Counted from the first letter of the stretch, positions 7,791 to 15,387 are shown. The stretch is DNA of 33,332 nt from Alkalibacterium sp. (GCA_007692455.1 RECC01000025.1:1-33332); one strand, 5' to 3'. Translations and numbers: made by a program. Notes: generated by a model from the letters alone, not told the origin.

Positions 7791-8801
7791 ATGACATCTA
7801 TGGTAAGTCAGTTTCCGACAGTGGTTGTCGGTCTGTTATTTGTGCTCGCCTTAGTTATACTGTCAAAATCGGCAGATAAATTGATTGAGAAGGCAGTCGA
7901 ATTGTCTCTTCATTTGGGTTTGTCAAAGGTGGTTATCGGAGCGACCGTCCTGTCAGTCGGCACGACTTTACCGGAAGTGGCTTCTTCAGTTGCCGCGGCG
8001 CTGGGTGGAAATGGCCAGTTTGGTCTGGGTAATGCAGTCGGTTCAATGATTACGAATGCTTCGCTGGTTTTAGGTATTGGGGCATTAGGCGGTATCATAC
8101 CAGTAAAAAAAGGGATGCAGCAGACCTTTCTGTTTATGAGCGGCCTGACACTTGTTTTTATCGGAACCAGTCTGGTTGCGGGGATGGGAACGGGAGGCGG
8201 GTTCTTTCCAAGATGGAGCGGCATCGCTCTGCTCCTCCTGCTGCCCTTGTATATCTGGTACACAGTCAAACAGAAGCCGGATCACCTGATGGATGAAATT
8301 CCTGAAGAAAAAACAGAGGAGGAGAGTGAAAAGTCCAAAGACAGCAGTCTGGCAGCGTCACTGATGATATTGCTCTTCAGCTCACTGGGTGTCACAGTGG
8401 GTGCAACGCTTCTTGTGGCAACTGCCGAAACCGGTGCAGCCAGGCTGGGGATACCAGACACGGTTATTTCATCAACCATTGTTGCATTCGGAACAAGCGT
8501 ACCGGAAGTCACGACTACACTGGTCGCAGTCCGATACGGACACGGTGAACTGGCTATCGGAAATGTACTCGGCGCCAACATGATGAACCTGCTGCTAGTT
8601 ATGGGAACAACCATTACCCTGCTGCCGATGGGCGTAGCCGTACCATCGAGCTATTACGTCATTCAGTTCCCAGTACTTATTGCTATCTTCATCTTACTGA
8701 GTATCCCGGTTCTCACCAAGCGGGTGGAAGCCATCAATCGCCTGCAGGGCTTCCTGCTTCTGGGGCTTTATGTTTTATATATTGTCACCAACTTTATTTA
8801 A
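7791..8801 (+). CDS. Sodium/calcium antiporter, CaCA family (YrbG-like)
   Basis: Integral membrane cation exchanger of 336 residues with the two inverted alpha-repeats of the family. The first is VGTTLPEVASSVAAALGG followed by LGNAVGSMITNASLVLG near residues 55-95. The second is FGTSVPEVTTTLVAV followed by IGNVLGANMMNLLLVMG near 227-270. A hydrophilic loop (about residues 165-188, acidic and Lys-rich) separates the halves. About ten membrane segments are predicted. Family members exchange Na+ or H+ for Ca2+ (YrbG/MaX1 type). The gene stands alone between an extended -10 promoter and a strong terminator. The ATG at 7791 has only a weak ribosome site, and ATG 7800 is an alternative. Confidence 0.88.
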   Translation: MTSMVSQFPTVVVGLLFVLALVILSKSADKLIEKAVELSLHLGLSKVVIGATVLSVGTTLPEVASSVAAALGGNGQFGLGNAVGSMITNASLVLGIGALGGIIPVKKGMQQTFLFMSGLTLVFIGTSLVAGMGTGGGFFPRWSGIALLLLLPLYIWYTVKQKPDHLMDEIPEEKTEEESEKSKDSSLAASLMILLFSSLGVTVGATLLVATAETGAARLGIPDTVISSTIVAFGTSVPEVTTTLVAVRYGHGELAIGNVLGANMMNLLLVMGTTITLLPMGVAVPSSYYVIQFPVLIAIFILLSIPVLTKRVEAINRLQGFLLLGLYVLYIVTNFI

Positions 8802-8838
8802 TAGAGAGTCTGTACAAAAGAAATCAAAGACAATAAGG

Positions 8839-8872
8839 AAGACGGTTCTCCTCAATAGGAGAATCGTCTTTT
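8839..8872 (+). terminator. Intrinsic terminator after the CaCA antiporter gene
   Basis: A 14-bp stem with one G-T pair (8839-8852 with 8857-8870), a CAAT loop, and a 3' arm ending in TCTTTT. Confidence 0.88.
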
Positions 8873-8891
8873 CATATACACTTTCTCTTAG

Positions 8892-9057
8892 ATAATCGAT
8901 ATTGGGACTGACAAAATAGGAACGAATAGTGATTATGACCAGATAATCACTATTCAGACAACTTTGACCATCGTGAATAGCAATTAAACAGTGATAATCG
9001 TTATTCACATCTTAAAATAACAGACGAATAGCGATTATAGCGCTATAATCATCATTC
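8892..9057. repeat. Phased palindrome array, half-site GAATAGTGATTAT, 51-bp period (copy 1)
   Basis: Three 32-bp inverted repeats start at 8924, 8975 and 9026, exactly 51 bp apart. Each is a 13-bp half-site close to GAATAGTGATTAT, a 6-bp loop, and the inverted half-site ATAATCACTATTC. The unit at 8924-8955 is perfect over 13 bp; the other two have a few mismatches. The gaps between units are 19 bp and differ in sequence. A degraded right half-site (ATAATCGATATTG, 8892-8904) sits exactly 51 bp before the matching half of the first unit, so the array once had at least four units. It lies between two terminators. The same half-site and period recur at 13432-13646. Confidence 0.85.
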
Positions 9058-9061
9058 GCAC

Positions 9062-9112
9062 AAAAAAAGCACCCGGGAATCAGGGACTTACTTCCTGACT
9101 GCCAGATGCTGG
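9062..9112 (-). terminator. Intrinsic terminator of the elaA-like gene
   Basis: On the minus strand, a G+C-rich stem with some wobble pairs (outer arms GCATCTGG and CCGGGTGC, inner TCAGG and CCTGA) is followed by seven T residues (9068-9062). Confidence 0.75.
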
Positions 9113-9150
9113 TTATTTGTGCTTTATTCAATTATCTCGACACTGAGGGG

Positions 9151-9603
9151 CTAAGCGTAGACAATGGAGTCTTCTTTAACCAGTTCCATATCGTAGTGAC
9201 CGATTTCTTCATCGTAGTACAAGTCCGAAATGATTTTGAATCCAAATGACTCATAAAAGTCTTTCAGGTAAGCTTCCGCCTGAATTTCCACTTCAGCTTT
9301 CGGGTGCTTGCATTTAATGTAGTCGAGCGCGACTTTGAGCAGGTCTCTGCCGTGTCCTTCACTTCGGTATTCAGAAGGAACAAGGACGCGTCCGATGCGC
9401 ATTTTCTTGTCCTGTCTGTATATACGGGCGTATGCTTTAATGATTCCTTTTTGACGTTTGATTAAATGAACGGCATGCAGATCAATTTCGTCTACTTCCT
9501 GATAGGCACAACCCTGTTCGACAACAAATATCTTAACGCGCTCATTCAAAATCTGATGATAATCTTTTGCACTTAGTTCTTCAAAGTGTTTATACTGCCA
9601 CAT
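9151..9603 (-). CDS. elaA: GNAT-family N-acetyltransferase, ElaA-like
   Basis: Acyl-CoA-dependent N-acetyltransferase of 150 residues; the substrate of this family is unknown. The N-terminal pattern NERVKIFVVEQGCAYQEVDEID matches the ElaA signature (FVVEQxCxYxxxDxxD). The acetyl-CoA-binding region is IGRVLVPSEYRSEGHGRDLL, an RxxGxG-type motif. It is followed by the C-terminal QAEAYLKDFYESFGF, also typical of ElaA. In-frame TGA lies four codons upstream of ATG 9603, fixing the start. GGAG is a little far from the ATG (about 14 bp). It is a single-gene unit with its own promoter (9714-9687), leader hairpin and terminator. Confidence 0.88.
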   Translation of the reverse strand: MWQYKHFEELSAKDYHQILNERVKIFVVEQGCAYQEVDEIDLHAVHLIKRQKGIIKAYARIYRQDKKMRIGRVLVPSEYRSEGHGRDLLKVALDYIKCKHPKAEVEIQAEAYLKDFYESFGFKIISDLYYDEEIGHYDMELVKEDSIVYA

Positions 9604-9636
9604 AAAGTTGTGTCAATCTCCTTTTCAATCAATTTA

Positions 9637-9676
9637 ATCCCACAGTCACTTTGAAAAACAAAGTGTCAAATGGGAT
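9637..9676 (-). other. Leader hairpin of the elaA-like mRNA
   Basis: In the 5' leader, CACTTTG and CAAAGTG form a perfect 7-bp stem, extended by ATCCCA/TGGGAT beyond an internal loop. No T run follows, so it is not a simple terminator. It could be an RNA-stability or protein-binding element. Confidence 0.45.
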
Positions 9677-9686
9677 CCACACACAT

Positions 9687-9714
9687 AGTATACACCTTTA
9701 AAATGGAAGGTCAA
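9687..9714 (-). promoter_or_regulatory. Promoter of the elaA-like gene
   Basis: On the minus strand, TTGACC (9714-9709), a 16-bp spacer and TATACT (9692-9687). Confidence 0.7.
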
Positions 9715-9751
9715 ATGAATTCGGAAAAAATATAAAACTTTCTGAAAATCC

Positions 9752-9780
9752 TTGTTTTTAAAAGGGTTTAGGAGCATAAT
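9752..9780 (+). promoter_or_regulatory. Candidate promoter for the PII-like gene and antiporter
   Basis: TTGTTT (9752-9757), a 17-bp spacer and CATAAT (9775-9780), about 50 bp before the gene. It is divergent from the elaA promoter. Confidence 0.45.
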
Positions 9781-9831
9781 TTTAATTGTGGTAGCATTGA
9801 TAAATATATTAAAGAAAGCGGGAAGATGAAA

Positions 9832-10164
9832 ATGGAGCTAGTCATTATTGTACTGAATAAAACAGATTTACTGGATGAAATCCTCTCACTGTTTATGAAA
9901 TACAAAATTAAAGGAGCCACAGTGTTTGACAGTAGTGGAATGGGGCATTTAATTTCCAATCAGTTTCCGATGTTCTCCATGTTTGCGGAACTCGGTGAAG
10001 AACGCGAATCCAACAGCAAAACAATTTTTACAGTTGTGAAAGATGAAGATGAGCGTAAGGAAGTCCTGTCGATTGTTGAAAGTATCTGTGGCGATTTAAG
10101 TAAGCCGGACACGGCTGTTTTCTTCAGTCTGCCAGTGAGTTTTACGAAAGGATTTGAACACTAA
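9832..10164 (+). CDS. Small PII-like protein next to a cation/proton antiporter
   Basis: I do not recognise a named gene. The 110-residue product reads as a PII-like ferredoxin fold: strand MELVIIVLNK, helix TDLLDEILSLFMKYKIKG, strand ATVFDSSGMG, a variable loop (about residues 36-60, T-loop-like), strand SKTIFTVVK, helix DERKEVLSIVESICGDL and the terminal FFSLPVSFTKGF, which resembles the end of PII-type proteins. I prefer ATG 9832 because GGGAAG sits 6 bp upstream; an ATG at 9826 abuts that site. The antiporter gene follows after 35 bp. PII-like proteins commonly sit beside and gate transporters (GlnK-AmtB, SbtB-SbtA), so this may be a nucleotide-responsive regulator of the antiporter. That role is an inference. 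Confidence 0.7.
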   Translation: MELVIIVLNKTDLLDEILSLFMKYKIKGATVFDSSGMGHLISNQFPMFSMFAELGEERESNSKTIFTVVKDEDERKEVLSIVESICGDLSKPDTAVFFSLPVSFTKGFEH

Positions 10165-10199
10165 TTGAGAAAAATTGATTATAGAAGAAGGGTTAACGC

Positions 10200-11387
10200 A
10201 TGACATATTCACTGTACATTGCTGTTCTCCTGTTGTCCGGAATGGGTGCAGGAAGTCTGGCGAAAAGATTTAAAATTCCATCGGTCACAGGTTATATTTT
10301 ATGTGGACTGATTTTGGGCCCAAGTGTATTTAACCTGATTTCAAGCGATGTCTACGATAGTCTGAATTTTGTTAATGAGATAGCACTGGGAATGCTGGCA
10401 CTATCGGTCGGTACCGAACTGCATTACCGTGTGTTTAAGGCCTTTGGAAAGAATTTGATGATTATGTCTCTTGGGAATACACTGTTCACGGGGATACTGG
10501 TTACGCTGCTGACCTGGCTGGTGGGCATGCCCATCGAATATGCCCTGGTCCTCGGTCCTCTAGCCATGTCCGTTGCTCCATCGGGAGTAGTCTCCGTAGT
10601 CAAAGAAAAGAGATCTCAAGGGGAGATGACACAGAATCTTCTCGGTCTGGTGGCGTTTGATAATCTGCTGACTATTTTAAGCTTTGGTATCATGGTTGCT
10701 TTTGTTCAATCATTCGGTAATGAGGCGACTTCAGGTCTGTTACTGGTCGGCATGGTTATTTTTGACATCCTGCTTGCCATGGTAATTGGTATAGCTACTG
10801 GCTTTTTCGTTTCTTATTTTGTCAGAAAGAATATAGTCAACGATCAGCTACTTGTTTTATTGTTGGCAGCGCTGCTCTTTAATTCAGGAATCGCTGCTGT
10901 TCTCGGGCTGTCGCCTATTTTAACCAATCTGACAGCGGGTGTAGCGATATCCAACCTGACTTCCAGAAAAATTCTGATTGCTACTCTCCTTGACCGTATT
11001 GAGATGCCTATTTTCATTTTGTTCCTGACACTTGCCGGGGCTCATTTGGATGTGGCGATTCTCGGACAGGTCGGACTAATTGGACTGGCCTACATTGTGG
11101 CACGTTTTCTCGGAAAATATTTCGGAATCCTTATTTTTTCTTCCTTTACCGGGATGGAGAAGAAAATCCGCTACAATCTCGGACTGGGGCTGCTGCCTCA
11201 TGCGGGTGTGGCCATTGGTCTGGCGACCATTGCTGAACGGTCGCTTCCGCAAGTGTCCGGTGCAATAACTGGGGTTGTGCTGACAGGTGTGGTGGTCTTT
11301 GAAATTATCGGTCCGCTTCTGTTAGGCAAATCACTGGACGCGGTTGGTGAAAGCGGTCAGATGGGGAAAACAGAAAGCATCAGATAA
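10200..11387 (+). CDS. CPA2-family cation/proton antiporter
   Basis: Monovalent cation:proton antiporter of 395 residues, Na+/H+ exchanger superfamily. It opens with the family-typical LLLSGMGAGSLAKRFKIPSVTGYILCGLILGPSVFNLI and continues with about 12 hydrophobic segments. LTNLTAGVAISNLTSRK and LARFLGK-type regions near residues 240-310 match CPA2 transporters. There is no C-terminal TrkA-N/RCK domain, which KefB/KefC proteins carry for regulation. The separate PII-like protein encoded 35 bp upstream could take that role. A strong terminator follows. The ion (Na+, K+) cannot be told from the sequence. Confidence 0.87.
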   Translation: MTYSLYIAVLLLSGMGAGSLAKRFKIPSVTGYILCGLILGPSVFNLISSDVYDSLNFVNEIALGMLALSVGTELHYRVFKAFGKNLMIMSLGNTLFTGILVTLLTWLVGMPIEYALVLGPLAMSVAPSGVVSVVKEKRSQGEMTQNLLGLVAFDNLLTILSFGIMVAFVQSFGNEATSGLLLVGMVIFDILLAMVIGIATGFFVSYFVRKNIVNDQLLVLLLAALLFNSGIAAVLGLSPILTNLTAGVAISNLTSRKILIATLLDRIEMPIFILFLTLAGAHLDVAILGQVGLIGLAYIVARFLGKYFGILIFSSFTGMEKKIRYNLGLGLLPHAGVAIGLATIAERSLPQVSGAITGVVLTGVVVFEIIGPLLLGKSLDAVGESGQMGKTESIR

Positions 11388-11408
11388 TAAAAGAATAGAA
11401 AATAAGTG

Positions 11409-11454
11409 AACTATGACTGAGATTCTCTATCAGGAGACTCAGTCATAGTTTTTT
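11409..11454 (+). terminator. Intrinsic terminator after the antiporter gene
   Basis: A perfect 13-bp stem (AACTATGACTGAG, 11409-11421, with 11438-11450), a 16-nt loop and a run of six T residues. Confidence 0.92.
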
Positions 11455-11509
11455 GTATATTTTTTCTGTGTTTAAAGTCAATGATTAGGCTTCATGGGAC
11501 TGAAAACTG

Positions 11510-11518
11510 GTATAATTT
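11510..11518 (+). promoter_or_regulatory. Extended -10 promoter for the ABC-2 exporter genes
   Basis: TGGTATAAT is a perfect extended -10 element 66 bp before the ATPase start. The -35 region is weak. Confidence 0.6.
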
Positions 11519-11584
11519 ATAAAGAAATAGTCTTCGCTGTTTATTTAAGATTAGAGCTGTGTGTGAAAGCAGAGAGGCTGTTAA

Positions 11585-12355
11585 ATGAAGATTTTACTGG
11601 TAAGGGGTGTGAAGAAGTTGGATAAAAACGGAAAAGTCATTTCAGTCAAGGGAGTTTACAAGAACTACGGTAAGCAGACCGTTTTGGAAGGCATAGATTT
11701 GGACGTTACTAAAGGCGAAATATTTGGACTGCTGGGACCTTCGGGGGCTGGAAAGACAACCTTGGTCAAGCAACTGGTCGGTTTGGAGGAAGCTTCCTCA
11801 GGTGAAGTATTTTTGTTCGACGAGAAACAGCCGTCTCTTAGCTTAATTGAACAGATTGGATATATGGCCCAGTCGGATGCCTTGTACACGGAATTGTCGG
11901 CCAGAGAAAATCTGGAATTCTTTGTATCCCTTTATAACCTGACAAAACAGGAACGCAAAGAACGCATCAAGGCAGTCATGAAGGTTGTGGATCTGGAAGA
12001 CGCCATGGACAAGATTGTGGCAAAGTATTCAGGTGGGATGAAGCGCCGGTTAAGTCTAGCCATAGCCATGCTGCATGAACCGCAGATTCTTATACTGGAC
12101 GAACCAACTGTCGGAATGGACCCCATTTTAAGAAAAAGTATCTGGGAAAGTTTCAACGCCTTAAAAGAGTCGGGGGTTACAATAATCGTGACAACACACG
12201 TCATGGATGAAGCCGAAAAGTGTGACCGACTGGGTATGATTAGAAATGGGAAACTGATAGCCATCGGGTCAGTTGACGAGTTGAAAGAAACTGCTGGGGT
12301 CGACAATCTGGAATTAGCTTTCCTTAAGTTTGGAGGCGAGCAGCATGCGAGTTAA
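11585..12355 (+). CDS. ABC transporter ATP-binding protein (ABC-2 type exporter)
   Basis: Cytoplasmic ATPase subunit of 256 residues. Walker A is GPSGAGKTT (51-59), the Q-loop is YMAQSDALYTEL, the signature is YSGGMKRRLS and Walker B is ILILDEPTVGMDP, followed by the switch TTHVMDEAEKCDR. This is the drug/polysaccharide exporter subclass (DrrA/CcmA-like) that pairs with ABC-2 permeases. AGAGG lies upstream of ATG 11585. The first 20 residues are not conserved-looking, so a TTG about 12 codons downstream is a possible alternative start. The permease gene overlaps its 3' end by 11 bp. The substrate is unknown. Confidence 0.9.
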   Translation: MKILLVRGVKKLDKNGKVISVKGVYKNYGKQTVLEGIDLDVTKGEIFGLLGPSGAGKTTLVKQLVGLEEASSGEVFLFDEKQPSLSLIEQIGYMAQSDALYTELSARENLEFFVSLYNLTKQERKERIKAVMKVVDLEDAMDKIVAKYSGGMKRRLSLAIAMLHEPQILILDEPTVGMDPILRKSIWESFNALKESGVTIIVTTHVMDEAEKCDRLGMIRNGKLIAIGSVDELKETAGVDNLELAFLKFGGEQHAS

Positions 12356-13370
12356 AGCGTTGGTGATACGGATTCTTAAACAGTTCAAGCGTGATAAACG
12401 GACAATGGCCTTGCTGATACTGGCACCGATACTAGTTTTGTCAATGCTGTATCTCGTATTTGGTGATGATGACTATTCACCGAGAATCGGACTGGTTGAT
12501 ATTCCGGAAGAAATTGCTGATCAGATAGATTTATCGGAGGCAGAAATAACCTATTACGATGAAGAAAGTTCCGCTTATCAGGATGTCGAAGAGCAGAATC
12601 TTGATGCCTATCTTACTATAGAAGCGAATCAGCCGAGTATAACCCTGGAAGGGAGCGATCCGGTCATTAATTCAGCAGTTTTAAACTGGATGCAGGAAGC
12701 GTTTGAACCTTTGACCGGGCAAAGCAGCAGTCAGCTGGATGCTACTTTTATTCACGGAAATGAAGACATGCGGCACTTTGATTACTTTGGTCCAGTTCTG
12801 CTGGGATTCTTTATTTTCTTTTTTGTCTTTCTGATTTCCGGCGTTTCATTTTTGAGAGAGCGAACAAGGGGCACGCTGGAGCGGCTACTCTCGAGTCCTT
12901 TGAGAAAATGGGAAATCGTCATGGGCTACGTGATTGGTTTCGGTCTGTTTACCATTATTCAGGCAACGATTATTTCAACGTATTCGATATTTGTCCTGGG
13001 CATGATGATGGAAGGCACATATATCTATGTTCTGCTGATTACCCTCTTTCTGTCATTCTCAGCGCTGACTCTGGGTATTCTGCTGTCCTCCTTTGCGCAT
13101 AACGAGCTGCAGATGATTCAGTTCATTCCCATCGTTATCGTGCCACAGCTCTTCTTTTCCGGTCTGTTCAACCTGGAGACTATATCTGGCTGGGTCAGCT
13201 GGATTGGCCCGCTGACACCACTCTACTATGCTGCAGATGCCTTGCGGAATGTCATGGTGAGAGGGCTGGGCTTTGAGCACATTTATATACAGCTGCTCGT
13301 TCTTCTCAGTTTTTCTGTAGTTTTCGTCGTCATGAATATTATTGTTCTCAGGCAGCACCGAAGAGTGTAA
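12345..13370 (+). CDS. ABC-2 type permease
   Basis: Membrane subunit of 341 residues for the preceding ATPase. The start at ATG 12345 is chosen because GGAGG lies 8-9 bp upstream; it overlaps the ATPase stop by 11 bp, so translation is probably coupled. One N-terminal membrane helix (ALLILAPILVLSMLYLVFG, about residues 24-42) is followed by an acidic extracytoplasmic domain of about 120 residues (43-160). Five further helices occupy 165-340. SFLRERTRGTLERLLSSPL between the helices is the conserved ABC-2 cytoplasmic loop. The architecture matches the YhhJ/YadH/NodJ type of exporter. A terminator follows 15 bp after the stop. Confidence 0.88.
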   Translation: MRVKALVIRILKQFKRDKRTMALLILAPILVLSMLYLVFGDDDYSPRIGLVDIPEEIADQIDLSEAEITYYDEESSAYQDVEEQNLDAYLTIEANQPSITLEGSDPVINSAVLNWMQEAFEPLTGQSSSQLDATFIHGNEDMRHFDYFGPVLLGFFIFFFVFLISGVSFLRERTRGTLERLLSSPLRKWEIVMGYVIGFGLFTIIQATIISTYSIFVLGMMMEGTYIYVLLITLFLSFSALTLGILLSSFAHNELQMIQFIPIVIVPQLFFSGLFNLETISGWVSWIGPLTPLYYAADALRNVMVRGLGFEHIYIQLLVLLSFSVVFVVMNIIVLRQHRRV

Positions 13371-13384
13371 TTATTATATAAGGA

Positions 13385-13417
13385 AAGCACCTGTCGTATT
13401 TGGACAGGTGCTTTTTT
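13385..13417 (+). terminator. Intrinsic terminator after the ABC-2 genes
   Basis: Stem AAGCACCTGTC / GACAGGTGCTT, a short loop and six T residues. Confidence 0.9.
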
Positions 13418-13431
13418 GAATAGAAAAGTAC

Positions 13432-13646
13432 GAACAGGCATGAGGTGGTAATAATCATGATTCATCTCTAAAAATTATTGCGAAGTATGATTATATGGGG
13501 AATAATCGTTGTTCAGCACACATTTATTTCGTGAACCTTGATTAAGCAGAAATAATCTTAGTTCGTTATTAATTATTACTGCGAAGTACGATTAACCAGC
13601 TGATAATCATTGTTCATCAAATACATTTAAAACGAACAACGATTAA
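13432..13646. repeat. Phased palindrome array, half-site GAANNNYGATTAT, 50-51-bp period (copy 2)
   Basis: Left half-sites (like GAAGTATGATTAT or GAACAACGATTAA) begin at 13482, 13533, 13583 and 13634. The inverted right half-sites (like ATAATCGTTGTTC) begin at 13451, 13502, 13552 and 13603. Spacing is 50-51 bp throughout. Within a unit the loop is 6-7 bp; between units the gap is 18 bp. A degenerate left half (GAAC retained) sits in phase at 13432. Sequence between half-sites is not conserved. This is the same family as the array at 8892-9057, with central positions of the half-site diverged (GTA, CAA or CCT in place of TAG). It starts 15 bp after a terminator and ends about 230 bp before rsmG. 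Confidence 0.83.
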
Positions 13647-13803
13647 CCTGTTTATACGTGTCATCTTTTAGGTTTAATTGAGTATGATTGGCTAATAGAC
13701 AATCAAACCGCAAGGCATGTCAGAAAGTCAGCAGAAAAAAGAGTGACGGAAGGATTTTTTTGACCAAAAAAATCCCTCGCTACCATTGTATTTACAAGCC
13801 ATT

Positions 13804-13812
13804 TGGTATAAA
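13804..13812 (+). promoter_or_regulatory. Extended -10 promoter for the rsmG-parAB cluster
   Basis: TGGTATAAA is a good extended -10 element. A possible -35, TTGTAT at 13786-13791, is 15 bp away. The leader would be about 60 nt and would contain the inverted repeat at 13830-13850. Confidence 0.5.
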
Positions 13813-13829
13813 GTGAAGAGAGGTATTTT

Positions 13830-13850
13830 GTGAAACAAAAACTGTTTCAC
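13830..13850. promoter_or_regulatory. Everted pair of parS-like half-sites upstream of rsmG
   Basis: GTGAAACA (13830-13837) and TGTTTCAC (13843-13850) are perfect 8-bp complements separated by AAAAC. Each equals one half of the ParB site parS (TGTTTCAC-GTGAAACA), but the halves face the opposite way round. A canonical parS is therefore not formed. In RNA it would make an 8-bp hairpin 28 nt before the rsmG start. Confidence 0.45.
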
Positions 13851-13878
13851 GAGTGAATAAAGAAAGGGTTTTTAACGT

Positions 13879-14598
13879 ATGACGCCAGAAGAATTTCAGT
13901 CTGAACTTGAAAAAAGGGACATTCCCGTTACTGAAGAAAAAATGCGTCAATTTGAACGCTATCTAAAGCTTCTTCAAGAATGGAATGAAAAAATTAATTT
14001 AACCGCAATAACTAAAAGAGAAGAAGTGTATTTGAAACACTTCTATGATTCACTGACAGCAGGACTTTACGTAGATTTTAGCAAAGGGGTCCACAGTCTA
14101 TGCGACGTAGGCTCAGGTGCTGGGTTTCCTAGTATCCCCCTGAAAATTATCTACCCGGAACTGCAGATTACGATTGTCGATTCACTGAAAAAACGCATCG
14201 GCTTTCTTGAAACGGTTGTAAACGACTTAGGTCTGAGTGGGGTTCACCTCTACCATGACCGGGCAGAAACATTCGGCCAGAACAAGCAGTTTAGAGGCTC
14301 ATTTGATTTTGTCACAGCCCGAGCGGTAGCGCGAATGAGTGTGCTGGCGGAGTTGTGTCTGCCGCTGCTCAAGCTGAACGGAACCTTTATTGCGATGAAG
14401 GCCGCGCATGCGCCGGAAGAGCTGAATGAAGCTAAGAAGGCAATCGGAACACTGGGAGGAAAAGTGAGAGACGATATTTCCTTTGAACTGCCTGAAGATG
14501 CCGGTGAGCGACACATTATTTTGATTGATAAAAAGAAAGAAACACCGAACAAATACCCGAGAAAACCAGGGACACCAAATAAGAGTCCGCTGGCCTAG
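13879..14598 (+). CDS. rsmG: 16S rRNA (guanine527-N7)-methyltransferase RsmG
   Basis: Methylates G527 of 16S rRNA; loss gives low-level streptomycin resistance in other bacteria. The 239-residue protein has the RsmG N-terminal helix region with [20 protein letters not shown] (residues 35-54), the SAM motif [17 protein letters not shown] (about 73-90) and [13 protein letters not shown]. The later [15 protein letters not shown] and the family tail [16 protein letters not shown] are also present. It is the first gene of the cluster leading to parA and parB. In many Firmicutes a noc gene sits between rsmG and parA; here only 27 bp separate them. Confidence 0.96.
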   Translation: MTPEEFQSELEKRDIPVTEEKMRQFERYLKLLQEWNEKINLTAITKREEVYLKHFYDSLTAGLYVDFSKGVHSLCDVGSGAGFPSIPLKIIYPELQITIVDSLKKRIGFLETVVNDLGLSGVHLYHDRAETFGQNKQFRGSFDFVTARAVARMSVLAELCLPLLKLNGTFIAMKAAHAPEELNEAKKAIGTLGGKVRDDISFELPEDAGERHIILIDKKKETPNKYPRKPGTPNKSPLA

Positions 14599-14625
14599 AG
14601 AAAGAAGAAAGTTTGGAGGAGTAGT

Positions 14626-15387
14626 ATGGCACAGATTATTGCCGTTGCAAACCAGAAAGGTGGCGTTGGAAAAACAACGACCACTGTCAATCTGGGTGCG
14701 TCTTTGGCATTCGTCGGCAAGAAAGTTCTGCTGATAGATATGGATGCACAGGGAAATGCCACTAGTGGCCTGGGTGTGCGTAAAGGAGAAGTTGACAAGG
14801 ACATCTATGATGTTCTGATAAATGAAGAGCCGCTGGAAGATGTCATCATGCAGTCCAGCCGCGATAACTTAAGCATTGTTCCGGCTACTATTCAGCTGGC
14901 CGGTGCAGAAGTCGAACTGACCAGCCTGATGGCACGTGAAACACGCTTGAAGAGTGCAGTGGAAACCGTTGAAGACCGCTATGATTATATTTTAATCGAC
15001 TGCCCGCCGTCACTGGGGCATCTGACGATCAACGCATTTACTGCAAGTGATTCTGTTCTGATTCCGGTTCAGTGCGAGTACTACGCACTAGAGGGCTTGA
15101 GTCAGCTCTTGAACACAGTCCGTCTGGTACAGAAGCATTTCAACAAAGAGCTGAAAGTCGAAGGCGTTCTGCTGACGATGCTGGATGCACGAACCAACTT
15201 AGGTTTTGAAGTCGTCAACGAAGTGAAAAAATATTTCAGAGAAAAAGTCTACCAGACTATTATTCCCAGAAATATCCGATTGTCTGAAGCGCCTAGTTAC
15301 GGTCTGTCAATCATTGACTACGATCTGAAATCCAAAGGTGCGGAAGTCTACCAGGAACTAGCGAAGGAAGTGTTGAACAATGGCTAA
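14626..15387 (+). CDS. parA: Chromosome partitioning ATPase ParA (Soj)
   Basis: Walker-type ATPase of 253 residues that acts with ParB and parS in origin segregation. The deviant Walker A is KGGVGKTTTT (residues 11-20), then LLIDMDAQGNATSGLG and LIDCPPSLGHLT. It has no extended N-terminal DNA-binding domain, so it is the short chromosomal (Soj) form. GGAGGAG lies just before the ATG. It overlaps parB by 8 bp. The setting between rsmG and ychF is the usual origin-proximal arrangement, so this window probably lies near oriC. Confidence 0.96.
   Translation: MAQIIAVANQKGGVGKTTTTVNLGASLAFVGKKVLLIDMDAQGNATSGLGVRKGEVDKDIYDVLINEEPLEDVIMQSSRDNLSIVPATIQLAGAEVELTSLMARETRLKSAVETVEDRYDYILIDCPPSLGHLTINAFTASDSVLIPVQCEYYALEGLSQLLNTVRLVQKHFNKELKVEGVLLTMLDARTNLGFEVVNEVKKYFREKVYQTIIPRNIRLSEAPSYGLSIIDYDLKSKGAEVYQELAKEVLNNG

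Larger units (their letters stand above)
8802..9150. other. Convergent intergenic region
   Basis: Between the convergent CaCA and elaA genes. It contains a terminator for each and, between them, a phased palindrome array at 8892-9057. No gene is credible. A short minus-strand frame across the array simply reads the repeats. Confidence 0.7.
13371..13878. other. Intergenic region upstream of rsmG
   Basis: About 500 bp without a credible gene. In order it holds the ABC terminator, a phased palindrome array (13432-13646), an A/T-rich perfect palindrome GGATTTTTTT-gacc-AAAAAAATCC (13752-13775), an extended -10 promoter (13804-13812) and an inverted pair of parS-like half-sites (13830-13850). Confidence 0.7.

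Noticed and set aside
8775-9008. Minus-strand open frame of 77 codons
   Set aside because: It runs through a terminator and the palindrome array; composition reflects the repeats.
13752-13775. A/T-rich perfect palindrome as a terminator
   Set aside because: The stem is almost all A-T, with no upstream gene that needs it since a strong terminator already sits at 13385-13417; role unclear.
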